Positions 48,605-57,127 are shown, numbered from the stretch's first letter. The stretch: DNA of 64,000 nt from Acidimicrobiales bacterium (GCA_025463925.1 JAODBK010000014.1:62001-126000), one strand, 5' to 3'. Translations and numbers: made by a program. The notes: generated by a model from the letters alone, not told the origin.

Positions 48605-49522
48605 ATGGCGGCCATGCACGAACAGGAGTTGGCCGCCCTCGCACGCCGGCAGCACGGGCTGATCCTCTTGGACCAGGCAATACGAGTCGGCGCATCCCGC
48701 CGCGTGCTCGATACACGGGTCGCGAGCGGAGCGTTGATTCGCGTCGCGCGGCGCCTCTATCGCGTCGCGGCAATGCCGGTGACGTACGAGCAGCGGGCGC
48801 TCGGTGCCTGCCTCTTGGCCGGCCCTGGCGCGGCGGCATCACACATGACGGCCGGGGTGCTTCACCGACTCGCGGGCATCCGGCGGGGTCGCATCCACGT
48901 CACGGTTCCGGCCGACCGGCACGGGTCCAGCCCGCTGGCCACGGTGCACCGGACGAGCTGGCCAGCAAGGACTGTTCGCATCAACGGCATACCGGTGACG
49001 CCGGTCAGCCGAACGCTCGGAGACATTGCGGCAGGGTTGGGCGTGGATGCGTTGGCGGTCGCCGTCGACGATGCGCTGATCCGCCGGCTCACCACGCCGA
49101 CGGAGGTGCGCCGTACGGTGGCCGAATTGTCCGGCGGCTTGGCGCGCAAGGGTCGCCAGGAGCTGCTCGACGTGCTCGAGGCGTGGACACCGGGCCCGCT
49201 GCCGGGGAGTGTGGCCGAGATGCGGCTGGCGCGGATGATCATTGCCGCCGGCTTCCCGGCGCTCGAACGGCAAGTCGAGATCTTCGACGCGTCGGGGCGC
49301 CTCGTCGCTCGCGTCGACCTGGGCGACCGCGCCGCGAAGTTGGCGGTGGAGTACGAGGGCGCTGACGGCCACAGCCTGCGCACGGTGGTGCGCGACCGAG
49401 CCCGCGAGAACGCCATCGCCGCCGAGGGCTGGACGGTGCTCACGGCAACCGCGGCAACGATGCGGTCAGGCCGCAATGGGTTCCTGCGGTCAATGGAGGC
49501 CGTTTACCGCCAGGCCGCGTGA
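48605..49522 (+). CDS. AbiEi-like antitoxin-domain / Vsr-type nuclease-fold protein
   Basis: A 305-aa protein. The N-terminal part (LARRQHGLILLDQAIRVGAS, then RRVLDTRVASGALIRVARRL) is the winged-helix domain of AbiEi-type antitoxin proteins. The C-terminal part (VARVDLGDRAAKLAVEYEGA onward) resembles the DUF559/Vsr endonuclease-like fold with the Asp..Glu pair. Such two-domain proteins are common in actinobacteria, usually without a cognate AbiEii toxin, and none is seen here. Start uncertain: ATG at 48605 or 48614, or GTG at 48584. Codon usage looks less GC-biased than its neighbours. Confidence 0.75.
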   Translation: MAAMHEQELAALARRQHGLILLDQAIRVGASRRVLDTRVASGALIRVARRLYRVAAMPVTYEQRALGACLLAGPGAAASHMTAGVLHRLAGIRRGRIHVTVPADRHGSSPLATVHRTSWPARTVRINGIPVTPVSRTLGDIAAGLGVDALAVAVDDALIRRLTTPTEVRRTVAELSGGLARKGRQELLDVLEAWTPGPLPGSVAEMRLARMIIAAGFPALERQVEIFDASGRLVARVDLGDRAAKLAVEYEGADGHSLRTVVRDRARENAIAAEGWTVLTATAATMRSGRNGFLRSMEAVYRQAA

Positions 49523-49534
49523 CCGAAGGGGCAT

Positions 49535-50095
49535 CTACCGGCGGACCGAGTGCGTTGCGACGCGGGTGACGACTGGGTGCCAGCGGTCGAGGCCCGGGAC
49601 CATGCGGGCGGGGTCCTTGGCGGTGTCGTCGGCGCGGCGGAGGATGAGCGCGTCGGCGAGGTGCGGGTCGGCGTCGAGCTCGGCCCGCTCGGCCGCCGAG
49701 AGCGGTCCGCCCTGGTGCGCGAGCGACGTCGTGCTGCCGGGGGAGAGCCGCGACGCGTACGACGCGTCGGTCGCCACCAGGTAGCGCTTGGCCGGGACGT
49801 GCAGCTCGACCAGCGCGGCGACGCGGTCGCCGAGCAGGTCCCGCACCGCGCCGGCGCCGTGCCGGCCGTGGCCTTCGGGGTCACCGGGCGCGAGCAGGTG
49901 GCCGAGGTCGTGCACCAGGCCGGCGACCTGCAGCTCGGCGTCGTCGGGCCGGGCGCCGGCGAGCTCCTCGGCGCACTGGAGGCTGTGCTGGAGGATGTCG
50001 ATGTCGACGTCACCGGCGACCATGTCGTCGACGAGGCCGGCGGTCCGGGCCAGGAGGCCGAACAGCTCGTCGACCGTGGTGATCGCCTCGACCAT
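49535..50095 (-). CDS. PhnZ-like HD-domain protein (possible di-iron oxygenase/phosphohydrolase)
   Basis: A 186-aa HD-fold protein: DILQHSLQCAEELAGA with the first His, GLVHDLGHLL with the HD pair, and HGRHGAGAVRDLLG with further His ligands. ELHVPAKRYLVATDASYASR, LSPGSTTSLAHQGGPLS and LRRADDTAKDP match the PhnZ/MIOX-like HD oxygenases, which use mixed-valent di-iron. PhnZ cleaves a hydroxyphosphonate; the substrate here is unknown. ATG at 50095; divergent from the DNA methyltransferase across 42 bp. Confidence 0.8.
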   Translation of the reverse strand: MVEAITTVDELFGLLARTAGLVDDMVAGDVDIDILQHSLQCAEELAGARPDDAELQVAGLVHDLGHLLAPGDPEGHGRHGAGAVRDLLGDRVAALVELHVPAKRYLVATDASYASRLSPGSTTSLAHQGGPLSAAERAELDADPHLADALILRRADDTAKDPARMVPGLDRWHPVVTRVATHSVRR

Positions 50096-50123
50096 CGGCG
50101 ACAGCCTCGCGCGGGCCGGGCGA

Positions 50124-50129
50124 TACTGG
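50124..50129 (+). promoter_or_regulatory. Candidate -10 (TACTGG) for the DNA methyltransferase
   Basis: TACTGG is 8 nt before the GTG at 50138, with no ribosome site. Confidence 0.33.
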
Positions 50130-50137
50130 TCGGACCT

Positions 50138-51043
50138 GTGCCCCGCAAGCCCACCTCCACCTCGAAGTTCGGCGTCGGCAAACGCGAGAGCCACGACGCC
50201 CGCGGCTTCTACTCGCGATTCACCCCGCCCGAGGTGTCGAAGGACAACCAGGTCAACCCGTGCCCGGTCGCCGACCGGCTGTTCTGCGGCGACGCCCGGA
50301 AGATGGCCGACCTGCCCGATGCCTGCGTCGCGCTGGTGACGACGTCGCCGCCCTATTACAGCGGCAAGGCGTACGAGCTGGCGCTGGGCGAAGGGCACAT
50401 TCCTGGCAGCTACGTCGAGTACCTCGAGATGTTGCGCGACGTCTTCGCCGAGTGCCAGCGGGTGCTCGAGCCGGGCGGCCGGATCGCGGTCAACGTGGCC
50501 AACCTCGGTCGCAAGCCGTACCGGTCGTTGGCGTCCGACGTGATCGCCATCCTGCAGGACGACCTCGGCCTGTTGCTGCGCGGCGAGATCGTGTGGATCA
50601 AGGCCGAGGGCGCCAACGGCTCGTGCGCGTGGGGCTCGTACGGCTCGGCGGCCAACCCGGTGCTGCGCGACGTCAGCGAGCGCGTCGTCGTCGCCAGCAA
50701 GGGCCGCTTCGACCGGGCCCACCGGCGCGCCGACCGCGAGCGCCAGGGGCTGCCGCACGAGGACACCATCTCGACCGGCGAGTTCCGCGAGGCGACCCTC
50801 GACGTGTGGCGGATCCAGCCCGAGAGCGCCAAGCGGGTCGGCCACCCGGCCCCGTTCCCGGTGGAGCTGCCCCGGCGGCTCGTCGAGCTGTACACCTACA
50901 AGGGCGACGTGGTGCTCGACCCGTTCATGGGGTCGGGCTCCACCGCGGTGGCCGCGGTCCGCACCGGCCGCCGGTACGTCGGCTACGACATGGACCCGGC
51001 GTACGTCGCCCTCGCCGAGTCGCGGATCGCGGCCGAGCACTGA
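50138..51043 (+). CDS. Site-specific DNA methyltransferase (beta-class, N4/N6)
   Basis: A 301-aa amino-methyltransferase. The catalytic motif LVTTSPPYYSGKAYE (SPPY, typical of N4-cytosine enzymes) comes first. The SAM motif VLDPFMGSGSTAVAAVRTGR and YVGYDMDPAYVALAE come at the C-terminus, the beta-class order. No restriction endonuclease gene is adjacent, so it looks like an orphan methylase. GTG at 50138 chosen since the longer frame antisense to the HD gene has no start-like sequence. Its target is unknown. Confidence 0.86.
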   Translation: MPRKPTSTSKFGVGKRESHDARGFYSRFTPPEVSKDNQVNPCPVADRLFCGDARKMADLPDACVALVTTSPPYYSGKAYELALGEGHIPGSYVEYLEMLRDVFAECQRVLEPGGRIAVNVANLGRKPYRSLASDVIAILQDDLGLLLRGEIVWIKAEGANGSCAWGSYGSAANPVLRDVSERVVVASKGRFDRAHRRADRERQGLPHEDTISTGEFREATLDVWRIQPESAKRVGHPAPFPVELPRRLVELYTYKGDVVLDPFMGSGSTAVAAVRTGRRYVGYDMDPAYVALAESRIAAEH

Positions 51044-51045
51044 TC

Positions 51046-51058
51046 TGACATCGGGTCA
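51046..51058. promoter_or_regulatory. TGAC-N5-GTCA dyad upstream of an SDR
   Basis: TGAC-ATCGG-GTCA differs by one base from the dyad at 43551-43563 (TGAC-ATCGT-GTCA). It abuts the -10 TATGCT (51059-51064). Confidence 0.55.
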
Positions 51059-51064
51059 TATGCT
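51059..51064 (+). promoter_or_regulatory. Candidate -10 (TATGCT) for the SDR
   Basis: TATGCT lies 7 nt before the ATG at 51072, directly after a TGAC-N5-GTCA dyad. This supports 51072 rather than the ATG at 51060. Confidence 0.45.
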
Positions 51065-51071
51065 GCGCCGC

Positions 51072-51821
51072 ATGTCCACGCCGCAGCGTTACGCCGACAA
51101 GATCGTGCTCGTCACCGGGGCCGCGTCCGGGATCGGGCGCGCCACCGCGCTCCGCGTCGCCGAGGAAGGCGGCTCGGTGGCGTGCCTCGACGTTGCCGCG
51201 GACGGCGCCGAGAAGACGGCGGCCGAGATCGGCGGCCGGGCCAAGGCGTACGGCTGCAACGTCGCCGACGAGGACTCGGTCACGGCGGCGGTCGCGGCGG
51301 TGGTGGGCGACTTCGGCCGGTTGGACGTGACGTGCAACATCGCCGGCATCGGGAAGTTCGCGCACACCGTCGATGCCAGCAAGGACGAATGGGACCGCAT
51401 CATCGCCGTCAACCTCACCGGCACCTTCTTGATGTGCCGGGCGAGCATCCCGCACCTGCTCGAGACCGGCGGCAACATCGTCAACACCGCGTCGACCGCC
51501 GGTGTGATCGGACAGCCGTACAGCGCGGCGTACTGCGCGTCCAAGGGCGGCGTGCGGTTGCTGACGCAGGCGCTGGCCTGGGAGTTCGTCGATCGCGGCA
51601 TCCGCGTCAACGCAGTGGCGCCGGGCGGTGTGCAGACCCCACTCATCCAGAACTTCGGCTTCCCCGAGGGCGCGAACCTCAAGCTGTTCGACAAGATCAC
51701 CTCGCCGATGGGTTGGTGCCAGCCGGAGGAGGTCGCGGGCTTGTTCGCGTATCTCGGATCGGACGAAGCGCGGTACATCAACGGTGCGTTGTTCACGATC
51801 GACGGCGGCATGACCTGCTGA
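51072..51821 (+). CDS. Short-chain dehydrogenase/reductase
   Basis: A 249-aa SDR: VTGAASGIGRATALRVAEEG, CNIAGIGKFAHTVDAS, NTASTAGVIGQPYSAAYCAS with YCASKGG as YxxxK, and NGALFTIDGGMTC. ATG at 51072 is preferred because of the -10 hexamer 7 nt upstream; an ATG at 51060 would add four residues. It is convergent with the following thiolase. Confidence 0.84.
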   Translation: MSTPQRYADKIVLVTGAASGIGRATALRVAEEGGSVACLDVAADGAEKTAAEIGGRAKAYGCNVADEDSVTAAVAAVVGDFGRLDVTCNIAGIGKFAHTVDASKDEWDRIIAVNLTGTFLMCRASIPHLLETGGNIVNTASTAGVIGQPYSAAYCASKGGVRLLTQALAWEFVDRGIRVNAVAPGGVQTPLIQNFGFPEGANLKLFDKITSPMGWCQPEEVAGLFAYLGSDEARYINGALFTIDGGMTC

Positions 51822-51831
51822 CGCGGAGGTC

Positions 51832-53034
51832 CTAGTTCAGGCGCTCCACGATCATGGCCATGCCCTGGCCGCCCCCGACGCACATCGTCTCGAGGCCGTA
51901 GCTCTTGCCGGCGTCCTCGAGGCCGTTGAGCAGCGTCGTCATGATGCGGGCCCCCGTCATCCCGAACGGATGCCCCAGCGCGATCGACCCGCCGTTCACG
52001 TTCAGCTTGTCCCACGGGATGCCGAGGTGCTTGGCCGAGGGCACCACCTGCGCCGCGAACGCCTCGTTGATCTCGACGAGATCGATGTCGTCGATCGTCA
52101 TGCCGGCTCGCTTCAGCGCCTGCCGTGACGCCTCGATCGGCCCGAGTCCCATGATCTCCGGGTTCAGCGCCGACACCCCGCTGGCGACGATGCGGGCCAG
52201 CGGCGTGATGCCGAGCTCGTCGGCGCGGGTGTCGCTCATGACGATCACCGCGGCGGCGCCGTCGTTGAGCGGGCAGCTGTTGCCGGCCGTGACCGAGCCG
52301 TCGGGCCGGAACACCGGCTTGAGCTCGGCCAGCTTCTCCACGGTGGTGCCGGCGCGCGGGCCGTCGTCCTTGGTGACGACGGTGCCGTCGGGCAGCGTGA
52401 TCGGCGTGATCTCCCGCTCGAAGAAGCCGTTCTCCTGGCTGCGCACGGCCCGCTGCTGCGACAGCGCCGCGAACTCGTCCATCTCCTGGCGGGTGACCTT
52501 CTCGTACTGCGCGACGTTCTCGGCGGTCTGGCCCATCGCGATGTAGACGTCGGGCAGCCCGCTCGGCGGCGCCCACGGCGGCGACCCGCCGGCCTCGCGC
52601 TCCTTCGTCCGCTCGTGGGCCGCTGCGAACTTCGGGTTGTGCGGCCCGGTGTCGGCGGCGCCGTACTGGAAGCGGCTGACGGTCTCGACCCCGCCGGCGA
52701 CGAAGATGTCGCCCTCACCCGCCTTGATGGCGTGGCCGGCCATGCGGATGGTCTGCAGCGACGAGGAGCAGTACCGGTTGACGGTGACGCCCGGGACGTC
52801 GACGCCGGCCAGCAGCGCGGCCACGCGGGCGACGTTGGTGCCGGCCTCGCCGGCCGGCTGGCCGCAGCCCCAGATGACGTCCTCGACTTGGTTGGGGTCG
52901 AGGCCGGGCACCTTGCCGAGCACCGACTTGATGATCTCGGCCGACAGGTCGTCGGGCCGCATGTCGACGAGCGAGCCCTTGTTGGCCCGGCCGATCGGGC
53001 TGCGGGCGGTGGCGACGATGACGGCTTCGGGCAT
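51832..53034 (-). CDS. FadA3-type acetyl-CoA acyltransferase (thiolase)
   Basis: A 400-aa thiolase close to mycobacterial FadA3 (Rv1074c): EAVIVATARSPIGRANKGSL, TVNRYCSSSLQTIRMAGHAI with nucleophile C89, GVETVSRF, SGLPDVYIAMGQTAENVAQY, NEAFAAQVV, LGHPFGMTGARIMTTLL and TMCVGGGQGMAMIVERLN. It should thiolyse a short or medium 3-ketoacyl-CoA. It is leftward, with an 85-bp gap to the amidohydrolase behind it. Confidence 0.9.
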   Translation of the reverse strand: MPEAVIVATARSPIGRANKGSLVDMRPDDLSAEIIKSVLGKVPGLDPNQVEDVIWGCGQPAGEAGTNVARVAALLAGVDVPGVTVNRYCSSSLQTIRMAGHAIKAGEGDIFVAGGVETVSRFQYGAADTGPHNPKFAAAHERTKEREAGGSPPWAPPSGLPDVYIAMGQTAENVAQYEKVTRQEMDEFAALSQQRAVRSQENGFFEREITPITLPDGTVVTKDDGPRAGTTVEKLAELKPVFRPDGSVTAGNSCPLNDGAAAVIVMSDTRADELGITPLARIVASGVSALNPEIMGLGPIEASRQALKRAGMTIDDIDLVEINEAFAAQVVPSAKHLGIPWDKLNVNGGSIALGHPFGMTGARIMTTLLNGLEDAGKSYGLETMCVGGGQGMAMIVERLN

Positions 53035-53119
53035 GGCGATGCGCTCCTCGAGCAGGCGGATTTGAGCCCCTCCGTTCTACCCCGCTACCACGCTCATGGG
53101 CGAAGTCGGGCGGTCGGCG

Positions 53120-54835
53120 TCAGGCGGGGCGGACGGTGGTGGTGTCGCGGCCGGATCGCAGGACGGTTCCCGGCCGATCGCCCGTGAGCTTGCCCTCGGT
53201 GACGATCGGCGTGCCGTTGACGAGCACGTGAGTGATGCCCTCGGCCTCGCCGTAGAGCCGGCCGGCGCCGCCCGGCAGGTCGAACCGGGTGGTCAGCGGC
53301 CCGGGCCCGACGCGTTCGGGGTCGAGCACCACCAGGTCGGCGAACCACCCGTCGGCGATGCGGCCCCGGCCGTTGATCCCGTAGAGCCTCGCCGGGGCGT
53401 CGGTGAGCAGGCGGACGGCGTGCTCGATCGGGAGCAGGCCGCGGTCGCGGCAGGCCTGGAGCATCGTGGTCGTGTAGTTGAAGGTGTCGATCATGTCGAG
53501 GTGGGCGCCGGCGTCGGACGCGCCGAGCACGACGCGCGGGTCCTGCCAGAGCTCGGCCCGCATCTTCCACGTCTCGTCGTCGTCGGCATACGTGCGGGGC
53601 AGCATCACGGTGCGCAGCTCGTCGGCGATGACGACGTCGCACACCACGTCGAACACGTCGCCGCCGCGCTCGCGGGCGACGTCGCCGAACGTGCGGCCGG
53701 CCAGACCGGTGTTCTCGGGCGCGAACGTCTCGACGATCAGGACCTGCGGCCAGTTGGCCATGGTGCGCAGGCCGCCGGCCTCGTCGGACATGGCGCCGGC
53801 CCGAAGCCGCTCGCGCACCGCCGGGTCGCGCAGCGCGGCCAGCTTCTCGGCCGGTGCCAGCGCCATCACCGGCGCCCAATCCGGCAGCGCATCGAGGATG
53901 AACCCGGTCTTGAACGTGAGGTGGAACCGCATCGGCCCGGGAACGGTGAGGGCGACGACGCGGCCGCCGCGCTCGGCGGCGTAGTCGGACGCCGCCAGCT
54001 GGTGGAGGTGGGCCTCGGGCCGGGCGCTCGCGATGCCGAGCACGTTCCAGTTCACCGGCCGCTGCGCCGCGATCGACATCTGCGCCATCAGGTCGATGGC
54101 GTCGGCGTTGAACGGCGCAATGGCCGGGATCATCTCGACCGTCGTGCCTTCGTGCTCGGCCACGACGCGGCACAGCGCCAGGATCTCCTCGACCTCCGCG
54201 GCGCGCGAGGGCACCGGGTGGCCGTCGGCGTCGTTGTGGGTGGGCGCCTTGGACGACGAGAACCCGAGACCGCCTTCCGTCAGCGCGGCACCGAGCAGCC
54301 GCGTCATCGCGTCGACCTCCTCGGCTTTGGCGGCGCGGTCGGTCTCGTCGCCCATCACGCAGCGCCGGATGGCGGAGTGGCCGACGAGGAACCCGGCGTT
54401 GACCGCCGGACCGATGGCGTCGAGCTTGTCCAGCAACTCGCCGAACGACCGCCACTGGCCCCACGGCACCCCGGAGGTCAGCGATTCGAGCGGCATGCCC
54501 TCGACGCGGGCCAGCATGCGCATGAGGTAGTCGGCCTGATCGGGCTCGACCGGCGCGATGGTGAACCCGCAGTTGCCGCCGATGACCGTCGTGACGCCGT
54601 GGAACGGCGACGGCGTCGCCGCCGGGTCCCAGAACAGCTGCGCGTCGTAGTGGGTGTGGATGTCGATGAATCCGGGGGTCACCACCTGGCCGGTCGCGTC
54701 GATGGTGCGGGCCGCCGGCTCATCGACGTCGCCGATGGCGACCACTCGTCCGTCGCGAATGCCGATGTCGGCCCGGCGGCCGGGCGCACCGGTGCCGTCC
54801 ACCACCGTCCCGCCGGTGACGAGCACGTCGAGCAT
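53120..54835 (-). CDS. D-aminoacylase / N-acyl-D-amino-acid deacylase family amidohydrolase
   Basis: A 571-aa amidohydrolase of the D-aminoacylase branch: LDVLVTGGTVVDGTGAPGRR, TPGFIDIHTHYDAQLFWDPA (HxH metal motif), GGNCGFTIAP, FLVGHSAIRR, ASDAGAHLDMIDTF near the C-terminus with the metal-binding Asp, then GRIADGWFADLVVLDPE. In steroid gene neighbourhoods such proteins are common but unassigned; amide or cyclic imide hydrolysis is likely. The ATG is divergent from the dehydrogenase pair. Confidence 0.84.
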   Translation of the reverse strand: MLDVLVTGGTVVDGTGAPGRRADIGIRDGRVVAIGDVDEPAARTIDATGQVVTPGFIDIHTHYDAQLFWDPAATPSPFHGVTTVIGGNCGFTIAPVEPDQADYLMRMLARVEGMPLESLTSGVPWGQWRSFGELLDKLDAIGPAVNAGFLVGHSAIRRCVMGDETDRAAKAEEVDAMTRLLGAALTEGGLGFSSSKAPTHNDADGHPVPSRAAEVEEILALCRVVAEHEGTTVEMIPAIAPFNADAIDLMAQMSIAAQRPVNWNVLGIASARPEAHLHQLAASDYAAERGGRVVALTVPGPMRFHLTFKTGFILDALPDWAPVMALAPAEKLAALRDPAVRERLRAGAMSDEAGGLRTMANWPQVLIVETFAPENTGLAGRTFGDVARERGGDVFDVVCDVVIADELRTVMLPRTYADDDETWKMRAELWQDPRVVLGASDAGAHLDMIDTFNYTTTMLQACRDRGLLPIEHAVRLLTDAPARLYGINGRGRIADGWFADLVVLDPERVGPGPLTTRFDLPGGAGRLYGEAEGITHVLVNGTPIVTEGKLTGDRPGTVLRSGRDTTTVRPA

Positions 54836-54852
54836 CGGACCTCCCCTCGGGC

Positions 54853-54866
54853 TGACGACGGCGTCA
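54853..54866. promoter_or_regulatory. TGACG-N4-CGTCA dyad in a divergent promoter
   Basis: TGACG-ACGG-CGTCA is a perfect 5-bp inverted repeat in the 62-bp gap between the amidohydrolase and the acyl-CoA dehydrogenase pair. It resembles TGACG-GAA-CGTCA at 30515 but the spacing is one base longer. Confidence 0.45.
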
Positions 54867-54882
54867 GGCTACCCGCTGCTCC

Positions 54883-54888
54883 TACAGT
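54883..54888 (+). promoter_or_regulatory. Candidate -10 (TACAGT) for the acyl-CoA dehydrogenase pair
   Basis: TACAGT lies 9 nt before the ATG at 54898 and is identical to the -10 at 43541. Confidence 0.45.
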
Positions 54889-54897
54889 GAGCGCCCG

Positions 54898-55860
54898 ATG
54901 CGCTTCGAGCTGACGTCCGACCAGGTCGACCTCGTCGACGGTGTCCGCAAGCTGACCCAGGGCCGGTTCCCGATCAGCCGCGTGCGGGAGTTGGCCGACG
55001 CGCCCGGCGCGGTCGACCGGGATCTGTGGCGCGAGCTGGCCGACTTCGGGGTCTTCGCACTCCGCGTCCCCGAAGCCGAGCATGGGCTCGGCCTCGGCCT
55101 GGCTGATGCCGCGCTGGTGTTCGAGGTGCTGGGCCAGGCGTTCGTGCCCGGCCCGCTGGTCGCCACCCACCTGGCGTCGTCGGCGGGTGTCGCCGGCGAG
55201 GTGGTCGGCGCCATCGACGTGATTGCATCACCGCTCGTCGTCGAGCACCTCGACGCACTCGACGCCATCGTCGTGGTCGCGGCCGACGGTCTCCGGGCGA
55301 TCGACCCCGAAGCCGTCGCCGGCGCCGGCATCACCACGACCGCCACCGATCCGCTCACGCCGGTGCACCATGTCCCGCGCCTGCCCGACGCCGGTGACGC
55401 GCTCGGCGGTCCGGAGGCGGCGGCGCGCTGGCGGATCGAGTCGAGCTGCCTCACCGCGGCGCTCTTGCTCGGGCTCTCGCAGGCCGCGCTCGACATCACG
55501 CTGGCGTTCGCCAAGGAGCGGCAGCAGTTCGGCCGACCCATCGGATCGTTCCAGGCGGTCAAGCACATGCTCGCCGACATGCTCGTGCGCACCGAGGTGG
55601 CGCGGGCCGCGGTGTACGCCGCCGCGGTCACACTCGACGATCCCGACGTCGGCGATCCGCGCCGGGCAGTCGCCGGCGCCAAGCTCCTGGCGGCGCGGGC
55701 CGCCACTCGGAACAGCACCGGCGGTGTGCAGATCCACGGCGGCATGGGCTTCACGTGGGAGGTCGACATGCACCTCGCGCTGAAACGGGCGTGGGTGCTC
55801 GACGCCGCGTGGGGCAACGAGGACGAGCAGGCCGAGGCGGTCGCGGCCAGGTTGGCCTGA
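54898..55860 (+). CDS. Acyl-CoA dehydrogenase, non-basic subunit (FadE28/ChsE1-like)
   Basis: A 320-aa acyl-CoA dehydrogenase-fold protein: RFELTSDQVDLVDGVRKLTQ, FAKERQQFGRPIGSFQAVKH (FAD Arg) and GGVQIHGGMGFTWEVDMHLA. It lacks the base Glu of the NHERV type and is about 60 residues shorter than its partner, as for FadE28 or FadE27. It is coupled (TGATG) to the catalytic subunit, giving an alpha2-beta2 enzyme for steroid side-chain CoA esters. Confidence 0.83.
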   Translation: MRFELTSDQVDLVDGVRKLTQGRFPISRVRELADAPGAVDRDLWRELADFGVFALRVPEAEHGLGLGLADAALVFEVLGQAFVPGPLVATHLASSAGVAGEVVGAIDVIASPLVVEHLDALDAIVVVAADGLRAIDPEAVAGAGITTTATDPLTPVHHVPRLPDAGDALGGPEAAARWRIESSCLTAALLLGLSQAALDITLAFAKERQQFGRPIGSFQAVKHMLADMLVRTEVARAAVYAAAVTLDDPDVGDPRRAVAGAKLLAARAATRNSTGGVQIHGGMGFTWEVDMHLALKRAWVLDAAWGNEDEQAEAVAARLA

Positions 55861-57035
55861 TGCACATCGACCTGACGGACGCGCAACGCGACCTGCAGCA
55901 CGAGCTGCGGGCGTACTTCGCGGCGCTGATGACCCCCGAGCGCCGGGCCGTGCTCGCCGGCGGCGAGGCAGGTGGCGCGGCGTTCCGCGAAGTCGTCCGC
56001 CAGATGGGCAAGGACGGCTGGCTCGGTGTCGGGTGGCCGAAGGAATACGGCGGGCAGGGCCGCACGCCGCTCGAGCAGCTCATCTTCTTCGACGAGGCCA
56101 ACCGGGCCAGCGTCCCGATCCCGCTCGTCACGCTCAACACGGTCGGGCCGACCCTGATGCGGTTCGGCTCGGACGAGCAGAAGGCGTACTTCCTGCCGCG
56201 CATCCTCGCCGGCGAGCTGCACCTCGCCATCGGCTACAGCGAGCCCGGCGCGGGCACCGACCTGGCGTCGCTGCGGACCCGCGCCGTGCGCGACGGCGAC
56301 GAGTACGTCGTCAACGGCCAGAAGGTGTTCACCACCGGCGGGCACGACGCCGAGTTCGTGTGGCTGGCGTGCCGCACCGACCCGGACGCCAAGAAGCACG
56401 AGGGCATCTCCATCCTGCTGGTCGACACCACGACGCCCGGCTTCAGCCACTCGCCGATCTGGGTGCTCGGCGGCGGGCACACCAACGCCACGTTCTACGA
56501 CGACGTGCGGGTGCCGGCGAACATGCTCGTCGGGCAGGAGAACGAGGGCTGGAAGATGATCACGACCCAGCTCAACCACGAGCGCGTCGCGCTGTCGCCG
56601 TCGGGTCGGATCGCGGGGCCGCTGGACGAGGTGCTGGCCTGGGCCCGGGCGACGGTCACCGCCGACGGCCGCCGGGTCATCGACCAGGAGTGGGTGCAGG
56701 TGAACCTGGCCCGCATCGCGGCCAAGGTCGACGCCCTCAAGGTCTTCAACTGGCGGGTGGCGTCGGCGCTCGAGGGTGGCGAGCTGAACCCGGCCGACGC
56801 GTCGGCGATGAAGGTCTTCGGCACCGAGCTGGCCGTCGACGCGTACCGGGTGATGCTCGAGGTGCTGGGCCAGTCGGGCTACCTGCCGGCGGGGACGCCG
56901 GGCGCGATCCTCCGCGGCCGGGTGGAGCAGGCGTACCGGCAGGCGCCGGTCGGCACGTTCGGCGGCGGCGTGAACGAGGTCCAGCGCGAGATCGTCTCGA
57001 TGGCCGGGCTCGGCATGCCGCGGGCACCGCGGTGA
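55860..57035 (+). CDS. Acyl-CoA dehydrogenase, catalytic subunit (FadE29/ChsE2 or FadE26/ChsE4-like)
   Basis: A 391-aa acyl-CoA dehydrogenase: MHIDLTDAQRDLQHELRAYF recalls FadE29, and DGWLGVGWPKEYGGQGRTPL is shared with FadE26. YSEPGAGTDLASLRTRAVRD and VNGQKVFTTGGHDAEFVWLA are typical of both. The catalytic Glu is in TQLNHERVALSPSG. The C-terminal ADASAMKVFGTELAVDAYRV and FGGGVNEVQREIVSMAGLGM lean to FadE26. With its partner it should desaturate the steroid side chain. ATG at 55860 overlaps the upstream stop. Confidence 0.87.
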   Translation: MHIDLTDAQRDLQHELRAYFAALMTPERRAVLAGGEAGGAAFREVVRQMGKDGWLGVGWPKEYGGQGRTPLEQLIFFDEANRASVPIPLVTLNTVGPTLMRFGSDEQKAYFLPRILAGELHLAIGYSEPGAGTDLASLRTRAVRDGDEYVVNGQKVFTTGGHDAEFVWLACRTDPDAKKHEGISILLVDTTTPGFSHSPIWVLGGGHTNATFYDDVRVPANMLVGQENEGWKMITTQLNHERVALSPSGRIAGPLDEVLAWARATVTADGRRVIDQEWVQVNLARIAAKVDALKVFNWRVASALEGGELNPADASAMKVFGTELAVDAYRVMLEVLGQSGYLPAGTPGAILRGRVEQAYRQAPVGTFGGGVNEVQREIVSMAGLGMPRAPR

Positions 57036-57127
57036 GGATCGCGGAGACCTGCGTGTTCCTCGTGTCGGGCCAGGCGGACTCCATCGACGGTGCGACGATC
57101 TCGGCCGACGGCGGCGGGGTCTCTTGA
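57032..57127 (+). pseudogene. 31-codon SDR C-terminal relic
   Basis: GTG at 57032 opens a 31-codon ORF ending in TGA at 57127. Its product, with blocks ETCVFLVSGQADSIDGATIS and ADGGGVS, is what the last strand and tail of a classical SDR look like; the Rossmann and catalytic parts are missing. It is coupled by GTGA to the dehydrogenase stop and by TTGA to the transporter start, so an SDR gene was probably deleted in frame from this operon, leaving a coupling leader. Confidence 0.68.

Noticed and set aside
54860-54900. A third KstR-like site before the acyl-CoA dehydrogenase pair
   Set aside because: The gap has TGACG-ACGG-CGTCA but no AACnnGTT core.
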